Of a stretch of DNA of 64,000 nt, positions 1 to 14,516 are shown piece after piece. The first letter of the stretch is position 1, and the number at the start of each line of letters is the position of its first letter. The translations under genes were made by a program, and so were the position numbers. Origin of the DNA: Pogonophryne albipinna (Eukaryota; Chordata; Actinopteri; Perciformes; Artedidraconidae). The notes below the pieces were generated by a model. The model made no database searches. It saw only the letters and a program-made list of their open reading frames with translations, and was not told the DNA's origin. The stretch spans positions 22,904,867 to 22,968,866 of the forward strand of contig CM053243.1 of the NCBI GenBank assembly GCA_028583405.1, given 5' to 3'.

Positions 1-3000
1 TACAGTCCCATTGTGGTCAAAAACAACTGAACTTCGCCTATGGAAGCAAAGGTGCGGTTTGGAGAGCAAATTACTCAACTCAGGAAAAAGTGACTGAGCC
101 ACATTGTATTTGCTCTTCTCCGAAGGCGAAAAACGAGAATGTCTTTAAATTAAGACTAGGCCACAATTCAAGGGCAGGCTTTTTGGTGAATGAGAAGCGG
201 GGAGGATTGACATCACTGAGTTGGCCTGGACCAGTCTGAGCAGCACAGCAGCCCTTTCGAAGAATGAGCCACTGCCAAAAGCTGCGTCTGTCTAACCAAG
301 TATCCCACCATCTGCAACAAATGTGCTCTATTAAAGCAGTACCATATGGACAACAAGCTAGCTATTAACACGGCTTCAGCACATCCCCTTAACCTAGCCC
401 AGATTTGAAACTTCCAGTCAAATTGACTGCTGATTTAATGCACCGCCAGCAGCCATGTGGGTCTTGGCACGAGAAGGCACTCTCAGCCTTCAGTCATTAA
501 CAGGCTCACGTAGTGCGCAGCGCACAGCGAGACACAGAAGTTAGCTACCTACCCGTAACTACATCCCAGGTTACATTTTATATCCCTTAACAAAACCCAT
601 ATGAGGAAAAAGTAGCAATATCCAAAGAGGCTACAGAGAGCAAGAGCCTGCACTGATCCAGGAACTCAAATGTTCTTAAGAAGAGTAGAACAGGGCTCAA
701 CACACTCTATTGTACCACTGGAAACAAGCTTATGAAGCAGATCTACCCACAGAGTCGCAGCCAAACTGGTGGCTCAGTTCTTCCACAGTGATGGAGAGTG
801 CATTTGCTCCCTCTGCATGGATCCAAAATGGCAGTGATTAACCCTGCAGGGTGTGAGGGGGTGGGGGGGCAATTTACTCCCTGTGGGCCGGGCGGCCATG
901 TTGACGCCTCTCCCCTCTTCTGAGTCATGGGGGGACCCACCCACTGTTCACAAAGCCATGCTCTCTTCTCCTCAACCATGACACCACAACTATGATCCCT
1001 CTCACACAGACACACACACACACACACCAAATCAATTGCAGTTATATGGGTTTTAACCCAACTCCAAAGTTCAGTCAATTTTGTTTGTTTATCTTTTCTC
1101 CTCCTGTCTAAGCTGCTTAGAGACTATACATAGTGTGAGTGGAAACATATTTCTTACCTCAGAAGCCTAAATGTATACAGACATGTGGCTTTAGAAGAGC
1201 TAAGTCTTGGCAATAGTAGCCTACAACCACAGTTATATTTTCACTGTGTTAATTACTAATGCATTTACAGACCATCATACCAGGCCATTATTTTCAATGA
1301 AATTATTAATTTATTAATATACTGAAAATATATTATTATAATGATCTGGTAGGGATTCATCATAAAAACAACAAATTACATTTAGTTATATTTTTCAAGT
1401 TTTTAACTCTTTTCATTAAACATTAGATGTTTGTTCCACAAAGTCTCTTCCAGTGGTGTCCCCAGGTAAATGGAAGTGATAAGCTAAAAACTGTCTGATG
1501 ACAGTCTAATTAAATAAGCCTTTCAGGGCTCTCCGTGGAGCTATGCAATGTGTGAAAAGGTACTGGTGGTTCTAGAGGAGGGAGATCCAGAGAGGGCGGA
1601 AAAAAGCTGTCCAAGCAATCCCAACATCCCAGCAGACAGCTTTACGCCAACTCAACACCCAGTCACATGAAAAATGGTGATACCTGGTCCAGCACGTGTC
1701 CACACACACTGATATATTGGAATTTACACCTACAGTGTAGTACACTCACACACACACACACCTTATGTTACCTTTACTAATGGCAATAGTGTCCCATTGA
1801 TCCCCTCCTCCCCAACCCCTTACGTACCTACACACAGGCATACATACACAAGTGCTTGCATGCGCACACACACACCTCAGTCAGAACTGCCAGATGAGTA
1901 GTGAATTAATTTGTGTGAGCCACTCCAACATTAGGAAGGTGTGTTGAAAGGTGTCTGCTCATGTTTCAAATTAAACGCGCTGCTGGTCAGCATTAGCACC
2001 TCGCCACCCGTCGGCAACTGACACTTAGGGGGCCGGGGGGATGGGAGGAAGGAGGGGAGCCCATCCGCCCGTTCACACTGGAATAATTAGAACATGTCAG
2101 GAAGAATTAATTTCCTCATTTTTCAAAAGGATACACAGAAATTACCATGTTATTATATGACAGGGTCCCTGGGAGGATTGGATTAAATTTGATTTCTTGC
2201 GCAGCCCACACAACAAATTAAAGTCATAAATAAGATGGAAAGAAGCAGGGCACAGAGCATATGTTTATGGCAATGAGTGAAGCCAAGGGACCAGAAACAA
2301 CTATCTTCATTTCATTTTATTTAAATCAGGCCGACAACGTGTGTCTGAATGACAGCAGTTGCTAATGGGTCGAGATTAGAGGCTTCTTGATATTAACACA
2401 GAGATCAAACAAATTTGACTAAAAAGCAATGGAACGTGCTACCAGATGAGCCCGATCGGCACAGAATGACCTGCTATTGCTTGATCTCTGTCTTACCTAA
2501 CAAAACATTATGCACTTGGTTTTTACTCATACCCTGTACATATATTCAGCTTTTCTTTTTAGTTTCACACGTGCCACAAATAGTGACAGCCTGTTTGATA
2601 AATGTAGGTAACAGAGTTATTTCACCCTGTCTTTGCCAGTCAATCTCGAATGGCCTAATTTTCTGAGCATCAAATTGACAGGACAAATGACACAATGCAA
2701 GAAACAAGGGCATTTCGTCTATATATAAAAATATAATATGTTTTGTCCGTATTAAGAATAGATTATCCTTTTTATTGTATTGAATGAAAATAACATTTGA
2801 TCTCATTAAGGATAAAATACATCCAATTTAAAGAGCATACACCGCTAACCCACAAAAAGATATTTCTGAACACCATTTGTCTTCTTTGGGCTCAGATTAG
2901 ATTTGTAAGCTTACAATTAAACAACGGCCAGCCTGGGAAGAGTTTTTCAACTCTTTCAAAATGGGCCGTCATTAGAGTGTAGCACTCCCCTGGGCACCAC

Positions 3001-5742
3001 AAACTTTAAATAATTTGCGAATCAATTAACTGGCTACTCTCAACGCAACAGGGATTTCACACTCCAGGGTCGTGGTGCATTATCAGTTGCAGACGATTCA
3101 TGGCGTTTTGGGAGAAAAGTTCATGGTTGAAATCATTAATTCATTTTACCGGACTTTTAGTTATGCATTACTTTCCACAGCTGGGGTAGCAAGAAGATTA
3201 ATGGCGTGTTCTTCGGTCCTGTTTTCTGCCGTATAGAGCTACTAGGTGAAACTCTGTCCTACAGTACAAGGGAACATACCTTTAAAAGCAGGACAGCAGC
3301 CAAAACCATATTAGGTTTTAACTATTTTGATAATAAAAATAAGGCCCCATCAAACCTTTAAATAATTATAAACGGAAAGGTTAGCTCCCTTTCATGTGAT
3401 TAAATACAAACCATACCTAATTAACATATGTAAAGAATCCAGACAACAAACCTCCACATCAATTTGGCAACTCTTAAAGGATATTTTCATTTAAGCAATT
3501 CAAAATGTGGTCACTCATGAGTAATACAACATATTAATCAAATGGGTTTAGGAAGATGATTAAAGTTCAGGCGGGTTTTCCACATTATTGCCAGGTAATG
3601 GCATTTGCAACAATTAGATTTCAAATTTGCACTGGGATCCTCTGAAGTAATCGAGAGTGATGAAATTCAAATCTTTGTTAGGCGGTCTTTGTCAAGCGGT
3701 CTCTGTTCAGCAACATATTGACCATAATCACTGCAGGGTCAGTGGGCTGAAGAGGTCCATTTGATAAATAATGAATGATGGATAACCATTCAAAGGTTGT
3801 TCATTTTCATTTTATAGTGAAGTGATGTTTATTTAATTTCTGACATCGTGGCTACCCTGGCATCCTTCCCTTGAGTGGTGCTCAATACCATACCGATAGT
3901 GGGCTGAGAGCTGTGAGACCGCGAGGCTGTTGCTTATTAGATAAGTGGCACATGCTAACAAAGACTGTATGTCCTCTTCAGTTGGTCTAACATGTCCTCA
4001 GGTGTTTCTAAATGAGATTGCGAGCATGTAATTAAATGTCTTTTATAAGCGCTTTAGACGCAAACTAAATTACTTCCTGCTTTGAGCTTAATGAAACCTG
4101 TATGTCAATGGATGTAGATCTCGGTGTCAGAAGAACACGATGGAAATGAATTCTGGCCATACGGCTTTCTCCGGTATTTTCTTTTACAACAAATACTAAC
4201 CTTATGACATTGACTTCATAATATAATAATTAAAGCTTTAGTATCATGTATTATCAAAACATCAGGGGAATTATTTTAGCTACCTGTGGAGCAGCGTTTT
4301 TTAAGCGGGACCGGCAGGGGGTAGTAGACGTACCTGTCCAACAGAAATAAATCATGTATATCGTGTAAGAGTTGTGTTTTCTTTATTTTCAAAAAAGGCA
4401 TATAGCTCATCAAGTATATATACGTTATATGTTTACTTGCTGCGTGAGTATGTTCGCTATCTTTTAGATAGCTAGTCCACAACGATGCAGACAATAATTA
4501 AACATTGAAAACTATAAACACGAAGCACTATAAAAGTGTACACAGTGGTTTTAATAAATATCTCTGTTTTATTAGATGCTTTATTTATGTTTTCTGACTG
4601 TCATAGTACGACCATAATGGTTTGATGCATTCAGAACGAACTGAAGGAAACTAACGTGCAGCAGAGAGCTCTCTGGTAGACAGGTGCATGTTCACGAGAG
4701 CGGAAGGCAGCGTGTGGTGTGAAATGGCATAATTAAACAATGGTAAATGGCCATGAACTTTGAATTCAGAGACATTTCCCAGCTGTTATTGAAGAGCTCC
4801 TCAACCACATTAATATGACTCCCAAGACATCGCCTACTGACATTTGGAATAAAAGAATAATATCAATGAAGTTCCTCACCTTTATTTGCTTAATATCTAA
4901 GATACATTTTTATTGGAAAACCTGCTCAAGCAGAGGCTGTGCAAAGATTGTTTAAGTAATATTATTTTTATAGATGCACAGTTGACTGCGTAGTACTCTT
5001 TATTATTTTTTTAGCAAAGTGTGCATTTCATAGAAACACTATTGCTTTGAATTTTTTCACTCAAACCTCTTTTTAACCCACATATATTAATCAACCAACC
5101 ATGCAGTGACTCAACAGTGCGTTTTTATACAGTACCTGTACATATTTAGTAGATATATTTGTAGTATTATCTAGTATTATGTTAAGGACATAAGAAGCCC
5201 AAATACATGCTGAGTTTTATTGGAAATTATGTTTTAACCCATGATCCATGAAAGTTGTTTATGTGCATTTGAACGATCCTAGAAGCACTGTAGTTCAAGG
5301 TTAAAATGCTTTTCTCTCATGTTTTCTTTTTCTAGTGTAGGAAAAGGGATTTTTTTTCTCCACCACATTTCTACCATTAAATACTAGAATGCCCGATTTG
5401 ACCTTCAAATTGCAGCTCCCACACAAGAAAGTGGATTATATCAAATAATGATCAATAACATTCGAAAGAAGAAAAAAAAAGTTATCCTGAGAAACCACAA
5501 AAGAAATTGGAAGCAAAAAAAACGGGAGAAAAATAAGTATTAAGGATAAGGATCTAATGTTTAAAAGGTCTTCTGTCAGAAACGTTGTGCTGACATAAGT
5601 GTGTAATTGTGCATACATTGTGTGCCTATCCAATTGTCTACCTCATTTGATGCAGGTGTTCAGTGTGGGTGAATGACAGCGGGGGTGTAGGAGACATGTG
5701 GAAGCAAGACAGAAACAGCTGAAAAGGTAAATTGATACTTAC
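1..5742. other. Non-coding, candidate conserved regulatory DNA
   Basis: No coding exon recognised. Stretches at about 1980-2330, 2900-3230 and 3540-4110 are free of simple repeats, of mixed composition, and dense in ATTA/TAAT and other homeodomain-like cores, with ordinary words such as ggaataattag and tgaaatcattaattc. This is the look of vertebrate conserved non-coding elements around developmental regulators. Short CA runs occur at 1012-1027 and 1748-1760. Enhancer status is inference only. Confidence 0.35.
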
Positions 5743-5812
5743 AAGAACTGAAAGACTCAATCCCCAGCTTGCAGCGATCACTGGTCGGTTTATTTTGAAT
5801 TCATGTAAAAAC
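5743..5812 (-). other. Candidate non-coding (5' UTR) exon, minus strand
   Basis: 70 bp between acceptor tttgcttacatttcag and donor GTTCTT/gtaagtatc. Contains a short upstream frame (ATGAATTCAAAATAA) and stops in other frames. Compatible with a late 5' UTR exon of a gene whose coding exons start left of the window. Confidence 0.4.
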
Positions 5813-7923
5813 CTGAAATGTAAGCAAAAAGAAGACAACATTTAACTATTTTAAAGTGTGTCTGTGCATTCTACATTGGTATTAATAACTACTGTATAAA
5901 TGTGTTCTATTTCATTAAAATACCACCAAAAATAGGACATGTAAACCTGATTTAATCTCTTCCATTTTTTTTAAAAACTCAAGTATTTTTCAAACATAGT
6001 TCAAATCAACATTGGTCTTAGATAACTGTATTTACCTACATCAGAACAAATAGAGAGAGAACAAGAGGAAGTGAAATGAGGCCATAGTGACTGTTGGCTG
6101 AGGGTCAGAGTCTCCACAGCTGAGCTAATGTAAAACAGCTTTGTTAGACCTGTCTCCAGTCCTCACAGCTGTCATGGGAATCCGTCCTACATAATGTTTA
6201 AAATCTACTTCTCTGCCACCTCATTAATCTGTCTTCCAGTTGGCGGATTTCTCTAATAAACAGCTTTCATATAAAGCCGTTGTTTTATTTAATTTTGCTT
6301 TCTTTCTTCAAGCACTGCATGCTAATGATTTATTACGGGGCCATGCTCTGCTAGTTTCCGCTTGTCTGTTTAAGTGCTTCAACTTCAGAGATTTTTCAAA
6401 GAACCAGCAAATAAACAAAAAACTCAGTACAGTACACAAGCATACACTTTAAGGCACCATATACTTTCATCAGTAATGACAATAGAGAGATAACCCCTCA
6501 CTGATCACACCCTCTAGTTCAAGGGATGAAAATGTTGTTATGCTCATTCATGTTCATTTTCTCACATTATCTTGTTTTTCACAATAAGCCAAGATCTCAT
6601 TACCAGCTGATTTATACAATTAGTCGGCCTCAGCACTGCCAATTAAACAAGGCCAAGGGTTTTTTGAGGTCACGCTTAACTGATCTGTCACTAATTTGCG
6701 CTACAGCACCTCAGTCTACCATTGCCGGGGCCAACAAAGCACCATCAATAAGACCAGATAAATGTACCAACTACCTCTGCATTGTTGTCAGAGCACAGCG
6801 CGGTGTCAGCTATGTGGGAGTCTGGAGGGCTAAAAGAAAGAGCCAGATAAAGGCAGGAGTTGCATGCGGGTCTGAATGTGGTAGCCTTGAGGCTGGAGGT
6901 GACAATGGGGGAGAGGGGACCCAGGTGACCCCGGCTGAATGGAAAGCTGTTTCATGAATAGCACCTCTGAGTTAAAAGTCTACTCCTGCCTCTCAAATGA
7001 CGCTAAGCACACACTATGTCAGTGTTCTGTGCTCCTGCTGCATCCACCCACTCCTGTACTCACTAGCACACATAGACACACACCATTAACTTGTATTAGA
7101 AGCTATTCAGTCTGCACAACAATCCCTGCCTGCTGGAGAAACCACATATTACATGGATGGTAATTCATTAAACCAGTCTTTGTCAAACATCTGACTATAG
7201 ACTTAATTCCTGTTGTCCCTAAATAAATGAGTGCTCTTACAATTACAGAGGGTAGACATTAACAAATCTTTGAATTCATAATATGATGTTAATTGGGAAC
7301 AATGAGGTAAATAATAAATGGGGAAATGTATCCTTTATTCATTGGTTGTTTTAGTCAATTATCTGTATGAAGGAAAAAACAAAAGGAATTTATAATTGCA
7401 AATAATGAGAGTACCCACATTATATTATAATGAATGTAGTAATCCCTGTGGCGTAATAAGACTCAGTGTCAACCAGCCTATTGTAGCTGCATGAAGCAGC
7501 TTTTTTCCTGCTGTGAATTAAACCTACGGGGAGGAAACATAAAACAGGCAATCCCCATTCCTAATTAGAAGATCTGGGACTTATTAAACACAATTTCAGT
7601 CAACCCCAAATTCAAATTATTAGTTTCACCACATTTTTATAAACAAATAGAAACACACTTAAAATATCTATTTCCCATTATAATTATTTTGTTTGGCGTC
7701 GGAAACTGTGAGGTTAAGAGGAAAAATAAATGTTGCTCCATTAGGCCACGAGTGAGCAGTCACAACACTATTTGTCCGTTAAAAATACGGGAGGTTTAGC
7801 TCTCAGATACAAATATTCAAACAGACTGACATCAAAGGAGCAGAGACAGAGAGCTCACAGCCACCTGTGGCATTTCTGTCAAAGAGTGGCCTTTTCTCTA
7901 GCTGAGGCCGGTCATGGCTACCA

Positions 7924-7941
7924 AACACACACAAACACACA

Positions 7942-8012
<71 letters not shown>
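7924..8012. repeat. (CA)n microsatellite
   Basis: About 90 bp. The first 25 bp carry ACAAACAC interruptions; the rest is pure CA. Confidence 0.97.
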
Positions 8013-8013
<1 letters not shown>

Positions 8014-8231
8014 AAAGATATAGTTGCAAATCCACAATTCAAATGCTACGAAATATTTTATATGATTTGTCATGGAATACTTTCAGTACCTGCCAACCAG
8101 TACCTAAACTCAGTATAGATATAGAAACCATTTTGCCTGTGCTTTGTAAAATGTCAGTAAAACAAAACTGGGAGCACCATTTGGATAATATGTCACTGAT
8201 CCCAGAATAGGACCCAGGTTATCTATAGTTT

Positions 8232-8363
<132 letters not shown>

Positions 8364-10777
8364 CCATACACGTGTATACAATTAGTGTAGACATAACACT
8401 AACTTTAAATTCCACATTTGTGCAAAAGTACAGTTGGAAAAGAAGGGCTACCCATTCAATTAAATCTACCAGGAGGAATTTCCTCTATGTTTCCTCTAAA
8501 CAAACTGCCTCAATATTCACTTGAGTTAAAGCCTCTTGTACAATATGTGACAAAAGCATTTTCACAATCTCAGCTCAATAAGATCACTTTCAATCTTCTG
8601 AAGCTTCAAATTCCAGACATATGTTCATGTACGGTGTGGGCTATGACTTCATTTTCCCGGAGAGTCGTGTTTTTCAACCATCATGTGACAGTGGCTCAGT
8701 ATCAATAGGCAACATTGCTGCAACTGTATAGAGCACAGGGGAGACCAACCACTACAAAGATGTCCCGACTTCAACGTTTTATTTTTTATATAATTTAATT
8801 CTAAATTGAATTAAAACTACTAAATATGGGACATCATTAAATTACATGTAGGTTTACATAGTACAGTTGTGGTGGATATTCATGAGGCAAGCCAAAAAAG
8901 TTGTACCTTAACTTGTTTAGAATTCATCCAGATCTGCAACATGTTAAAAATATATATATATTTATCCTCCAAATCCTCTATTCCAAATCCTCACTTTCCC
9001 CTGCGTCCAACACGCTAAAGTAGGAATTCTGCAGAGTTAGTTATTTTGACAATAGAGGTAATCTATGCCATCAGCAGGCTGCTCCCATACCTGGATGCTG
9101 TTTGGTTATCTCTGCAGAAGCAGCAGCCACACAGTCAGTCAGGCCGGGACTGCATGGGGGAGTTTGGGATGCAATGAGGTGAGGCTATAGCAGTGGTCCC
9201 AGGGGAAATAGGGAAATGGGAGGAAGAGGGGGGGGGCCGTGTGGAGGGCGAGGAGGTGAAGCACAGAACATTCTAGTATAGTAATTGAACACATGTGATT
9301 GTCTGTTAAATATCCAGTTCTCTAAAGTCAATCCTCTCTGCAGTAGCATCATCTGTGAAATATGAAACGACAGCTTCCATGCACTGAGTAATCACCATAG
9401 CCGGGAATAGAGGACATTACTGGTCAGGAAACAGCTAGTGCTCAGGTAGACTGTGGACACTTCGGCACAGACTGTTTGTGGTGTCATTGTTAGCTCATGG
9501 ATTTAACCATTTCCTACTGGTGAGATAGACTAGGGAAAGCCGTGACGAAAAAATAAGAAGTCCAGTGTCGTGTTATTAGACAGGCTGTATTTCTTCAACA
9601 GATCCACCATATCATTGAGTTATTTGGTGTTGGAAACAGGTCAATCACGTGCAAACAGCTGTTTCATGCTCCAGCTCACCATTAACTGTCACAGCCTTAG
9701 AAAATCTCTCCTCTCTTTATCTTTACCCTCTGTCTTTCTCAAACGGCCTTTTTTTCTTTCTCTGGAACTACAGCAGACTAGACACTCACAAAATGTCTAG
9801 CACCAACGTGTCAGGAATGACTACCAGAGCGTCGCTCCAGTTAAAATATCTTTGTTGGGTGTAAAACAGTGACCGGTATTTTGGCAGACTCAAAGTGCAA
9901 TAGTGTCAGATAAAGCAGAACAAAATCAGCAGCTCTTTAACACAGTTTGTGACAAGCAATAGCCTGATACGGATACAGTTCTCTGGCCGAACAAGGCTTT
10001 TGATGTGCTGCTTGGCTAATACATTATCATCATTTCCTCTGCGTCAAATAAGAAGAATAAAAGTCTATTTGCTGGGCAGCTGGGTTGAGGCAGGGTGGAG
10101 GGAGAGAAACGACCAGCAAATAGAATGTTTTCCTCCACTCGGTCCCCAGTGCTCCTAACAGGCGGGCATGCAACCTATCAATTCTCTTTGATTCCCTCTC
10201 ACATATTCTTCACTCCAAAGACAGAGAACCCATTATAGGCTTGTCTTTCTGTACACTGATGAGACCTCTTTTCTTAACTTCCGAGATATACAAACATATT
10301 TTCTTTTCTTTTTCAGTCTCTTACTTATTGAGTGTGAGGTTTGTGTATGTTGGGGGAAGGGGTATGAAAACAAGTCTATCCCTCTCTCCCAGGTAATGTG
10401 TTTATTTTCCCGGACCCATCTTCTAGTTTACTGCGTGGTGGCGTTTCTCCCCTCTTATCGCCTGGCCCTCACGGGGCACTTTAGCTCCTCAAATCCTGTT
10501 CACCACATACTGGTTTTAGAATCTGTGAAATGAGTGCTAGAGAAGCGTGGCCACAATGTCTGCCTGTGTTGCTACTGGACTCAAATGGGCTTGGTGTTTT
10601 TTTGTCCAGGGAGATGCATAAATGGAAGTTTTTAACACCTCAAAGGAGGCTGGGCCTTTGTGGTGCCACACTAGAGAAGCCTGCCAGTCTCCCGAGGAGG
10701 CAGACACACTGAGTGCTGCAGGACAAAGAGCTAGAGGAGCAGAATCAGCAGGGGCATCACTCTGCTCTGGGCACAAG

Positions 10778-10778
<1 letters not shown>

Positions 10779-10820
<42 letters not shown>
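10779..10820. repeat. (CA)n microsatellite
   Basis: About 21 CA units, followed by further loose CA-rich sequence to about 10890 and a short (TTA)n at 10904-10918. Confidence 0.95.
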
Positions 10821-10824
<4 letters not shown>

Positions 10825-13800
10825 CACCCACATATACTGTATGACTGCACTTACATACAGAGTGCACCTACAGACACATGCACTCACACACAAATATTAC
10901 AAATATTATTATTATTATCTCAAATAACTTTAAGCATAACATCACATTTCCAACAGGCATATGTCAAATGTATTATAACGGTTGTATTATATTTCCAATC
11001 TGATGAATTAACCAACAGCATATTGAAAATATTTCACCCATCTCTTCCACCTGCTCTGCAACCTAGTTACATGTTTGCAGCTGTTATCAAAGAATAAGAC
11101 ATAATTCATATGAATAGAAGACAGTGTTTCCACTGGTTAAAATACAACATACAGTAGCTAACTGTAAATAGATTCATATGTGATTGTACAAACACGCTCA
11201 ATAAAGATGACAAATACAACCAGCACAATAAACGCCTCCATTTCCTACTTATTGATTTCAGCTCTCCTGTTTGAAAATAATTTCCTCATTTCCATCCCAA
11301 TTTTCCTTATTGAAATTCTTTTTTTATTCCAGAGTACAGCCCAACAGCTGGCATTTACAATCAGTCTTTATGCTGTTTAGATGTCTACAATAAGCATTTA
11401 GATGCAAATATCCCTGCCTTGCACAAAGGACTTGCAACTTCTGTCAGAAGCAACATAATCAACCTGCAATTGTCTCCTGGCTCCGAGTGGTTTCCAGTGA
11501 CAAGGCCTAAGCCGTAAGCATCTGTATTCAAATGATTCCCTATTTCAGGCACGGTTTAGTGTGGATATTTTCCAACAGTACTGCACTGAAAATCAATCAC
11601 ATGGTGAATTAAACCAGAAAGGAAACGACTGATCCATAAATGATCAGGTTACAACAAGGCATTGGTGTCCGCAAATTATTCAGTGTTTTCCTTGTTCGAG
11701 GAGAAGCAGGGACGCACTATTTGATAGTGGCCTTTTCCACCAATTACTTTTATTACTGTCTCACATTTTCGATTTGCAGAGGCAGACTTAAGTTGTCAAA
11801 TAATTGTTTTAGCGGCAAGCTCAGCACAATGCAGGCTGACAACTTTAACTAAGGCCATGTGCGAAACCTTTGTAGCATGTAACAGAGTAAAGAAACTCTT
11901 AAATGGGCTGCAGTGATCTCAGAAAAAAAGGAAGGACGGAAGATGAACACTTATATACAATGTTGAAAATGTGTCTTTATCTTCCATTTATACAGCCCAA
12001 TTCTGTGCTCTACAGTAAAACATAATTTCACCGCATAATTCTCTACATCCTGAAGAAAAAGTCATTCAATGTATCGCCTTTTTTTCTACTTGAATATTCC
12101 GAACCATATGAATGACTGACAAAACAGGAGCAGACAAAAAGGATTACTTCAGTTTCTTGGGAAAGAAATGACTGAAATCTTGATTAAAAAATGTAAATCA
12201 TAATCTGTACTGCAGCGTACACATGGAGTAAATCTGAATCTGATGGGGGCATATGCTTTACTGAAGCTCCAATGGCCTCTGTACAGCCATTTTAACAATT
12301 AACATTATAACCTCTCTTTTTCTTATTATTTACAGTCGCAGAGGTCATTTGTCTTTTTTTTAAACCCACAATTAAGAGCAGCGTTTGCAAATGCAAATGA
12401 GTCCATTTAGGGGGAGGGAAAATGATCAGTTTGAGAATATTTCTGCCTTCTTAATCTTCTTAAGAGGGAAATGATTTAAAAGGAGGACACAAATCTCCAG
12501 TGACATGGCAGGAACTGTAAGGCACTTTCCTCTCTCTCTCTGACTCTCTCTCTCTTTTTCTCCATTCTCTCTTTCTCCTCTCACGCATGTCGCCCTCCCG
12601 CCCCCCATCCCCATTCCTCTCTTATCCTAATTTACCTCTCCCCCCTTGTTGCACTGTAGGGGTGAAAGGGCCAGGAGTAAGGAACGAGGAGCTGAGAGCA
12701 GGGCTCTACTTGGCTTGTCCATCCAGAAGAAAACAAATGTAGTGTTTGAGCAACTGATCACCGGTATAATTGAGTTTAACACTCCTTTTCTGGATTAAAA
12801 AAGATCCTTGCAAATGAGAGGTCAAATTACCTCCACAGTCAGGCAATAAATAAGTCAAACAAGGTAAGAGGTTTCTGCCAGCGTATGTTAGTGGCAAATT
12901 TAATTAGTGGAAAAACAGGAGGCTCTTGGATTCCATGCTGCATTTAACAAAAGCAGGAGTTCCAAATGTACAGCAAAGGAATATATTCATCATCATCACT
13001 TAATTTATCTAATAATCTAAATTCGAGTTTCACAGAGCATGCATTTGACTTTGCAAATGTTTGAACACCACATAATGAAAAAAAATCTGCTTTAATATTA
13101 TTATTATATCAGCAAGATATCCACAGCAATGTTGTAAGTAATGTAAGATCAGGAGGGGGGAAAAGATGGAGTCAGTATAACAGTGTTGGCCATTAGTCTG
13201 AACACGTTTTTAATGCATGATTTTCCCCCCATCACATAGGTATGCTATTGGCCCATTGTTCATTGATTGCAGCACAGGGAAAGTAAATGTGAATAAAGTA
13301 GGGCTGTAGTCTGGACTGCAGGCACATAAGGTGGCTGAGCAATGCAGAACAAGGGAAAGAAAAAGAGAGAGAAAGACAACACTGCGCTACACCCTAACTA
13401 GCTACAATGTGGCCTTTGTGACATAATGCACTCTGCACAGCAGATTGTGGAAAATAATCCAACATTTACTGGTTCGCATATCCAGCAATAACAACTGACA
13501 TCACAACCTGTGCCATATATGCCATGTTTCTGGGCACATTTTACATTTAGTGGAGAATGAGGGGGGTAAGGAAAACATCGTCAAGCAGTTATTATATTCC
13601 CATCATGTCCTGGGAGCCCATTACAGCATGGCACAAGCAACGGTAAAACTGAGAAACCCAGCAGGCTGAGGCTACAGGCAGAGGGCTGGTGAGCACTTAG
13701 ACTCACAGCACAAACCTACTGCACACGGTTAACTGCTGGAGAAAATGTAGTTTAAACAAACACTTTGCACCTACAGATTATTTAAATGATGGTAGTCATT

Positions 13801-14441
13801 AAGGTTTCGTTTTTCACTTCAAGTATTTAACTTCCATGTTATACTATTAGACCAAGCACCATCAGGTGTCTTTGCAAAGCCCCTCTAAAAGCAGTAAGAA
13901 CAGGGGGAAGAGGCTGGTGTGTGGCTGTCTAGACAATAGTAACATGAGGTTGGTGTTAACTGTGCTGCAAACACGACAGGTGGGTCACATGAACTGTTTT
14001 CTTCAACACATGCTTCTCATTATTCTACAAGAAAAACTGACATTGCTCCAAGCAAAAGAGAGAAGGGCCTCCATTGCCACTACTGCCCACCGCAAACTCG
14101 TTTTCAAGTATATCATACATTACATATGAGTATACATTTTGAAGCCGAGTGTGCTTTGAACATTCCATTGGGGCAAAATGAAAATAGATTAAATTGCGTG
14201 TCCAAACATGCAATAAGTACTGCAAGGTAAGTATGATCTATGAAATAAAAGGAAAACGCTTTTACAGAATTCTGTCGTTATGAATATAACGACGTTCATC
14301 GTAATTGAATGAGCAAAGCCGACAACCTTTGGAAATTAAATGTAAAATGTGTGCTGAATAAAAAATGTAAAAAAAATTGTGACTTCCATCTAGAAAAAAA
14401 AATCCACAGCTGTACTATGAAAATGTTAAAAGGACAAAAGG

Positions 14442-14469
14442 GTGTGTGTGTGTGCGTGTACGTGTGCGT

Positions 14470-14514
<45 letters not shown>
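14442..14514. repeat. (TG)n microsatellite, partly TGCG
   Basis: TG repeat with several TGCG units in its first half, then a pure TG run. Confidence 0.95.

Positions 14515-14516
<2 letters not shown>

Noticed and set aside
1157..1200. Minus-strand donor-like gtaagaaa at about 1150
   Set aside because: No convincing acceptor with a pyrimidine tract upstream, so no exon could be delimited.
6526..6957. 143-codon plus-strand frame as a gene
   Set aside because: No domain, biased ends and no splice context; sequence character suggests non-coding.
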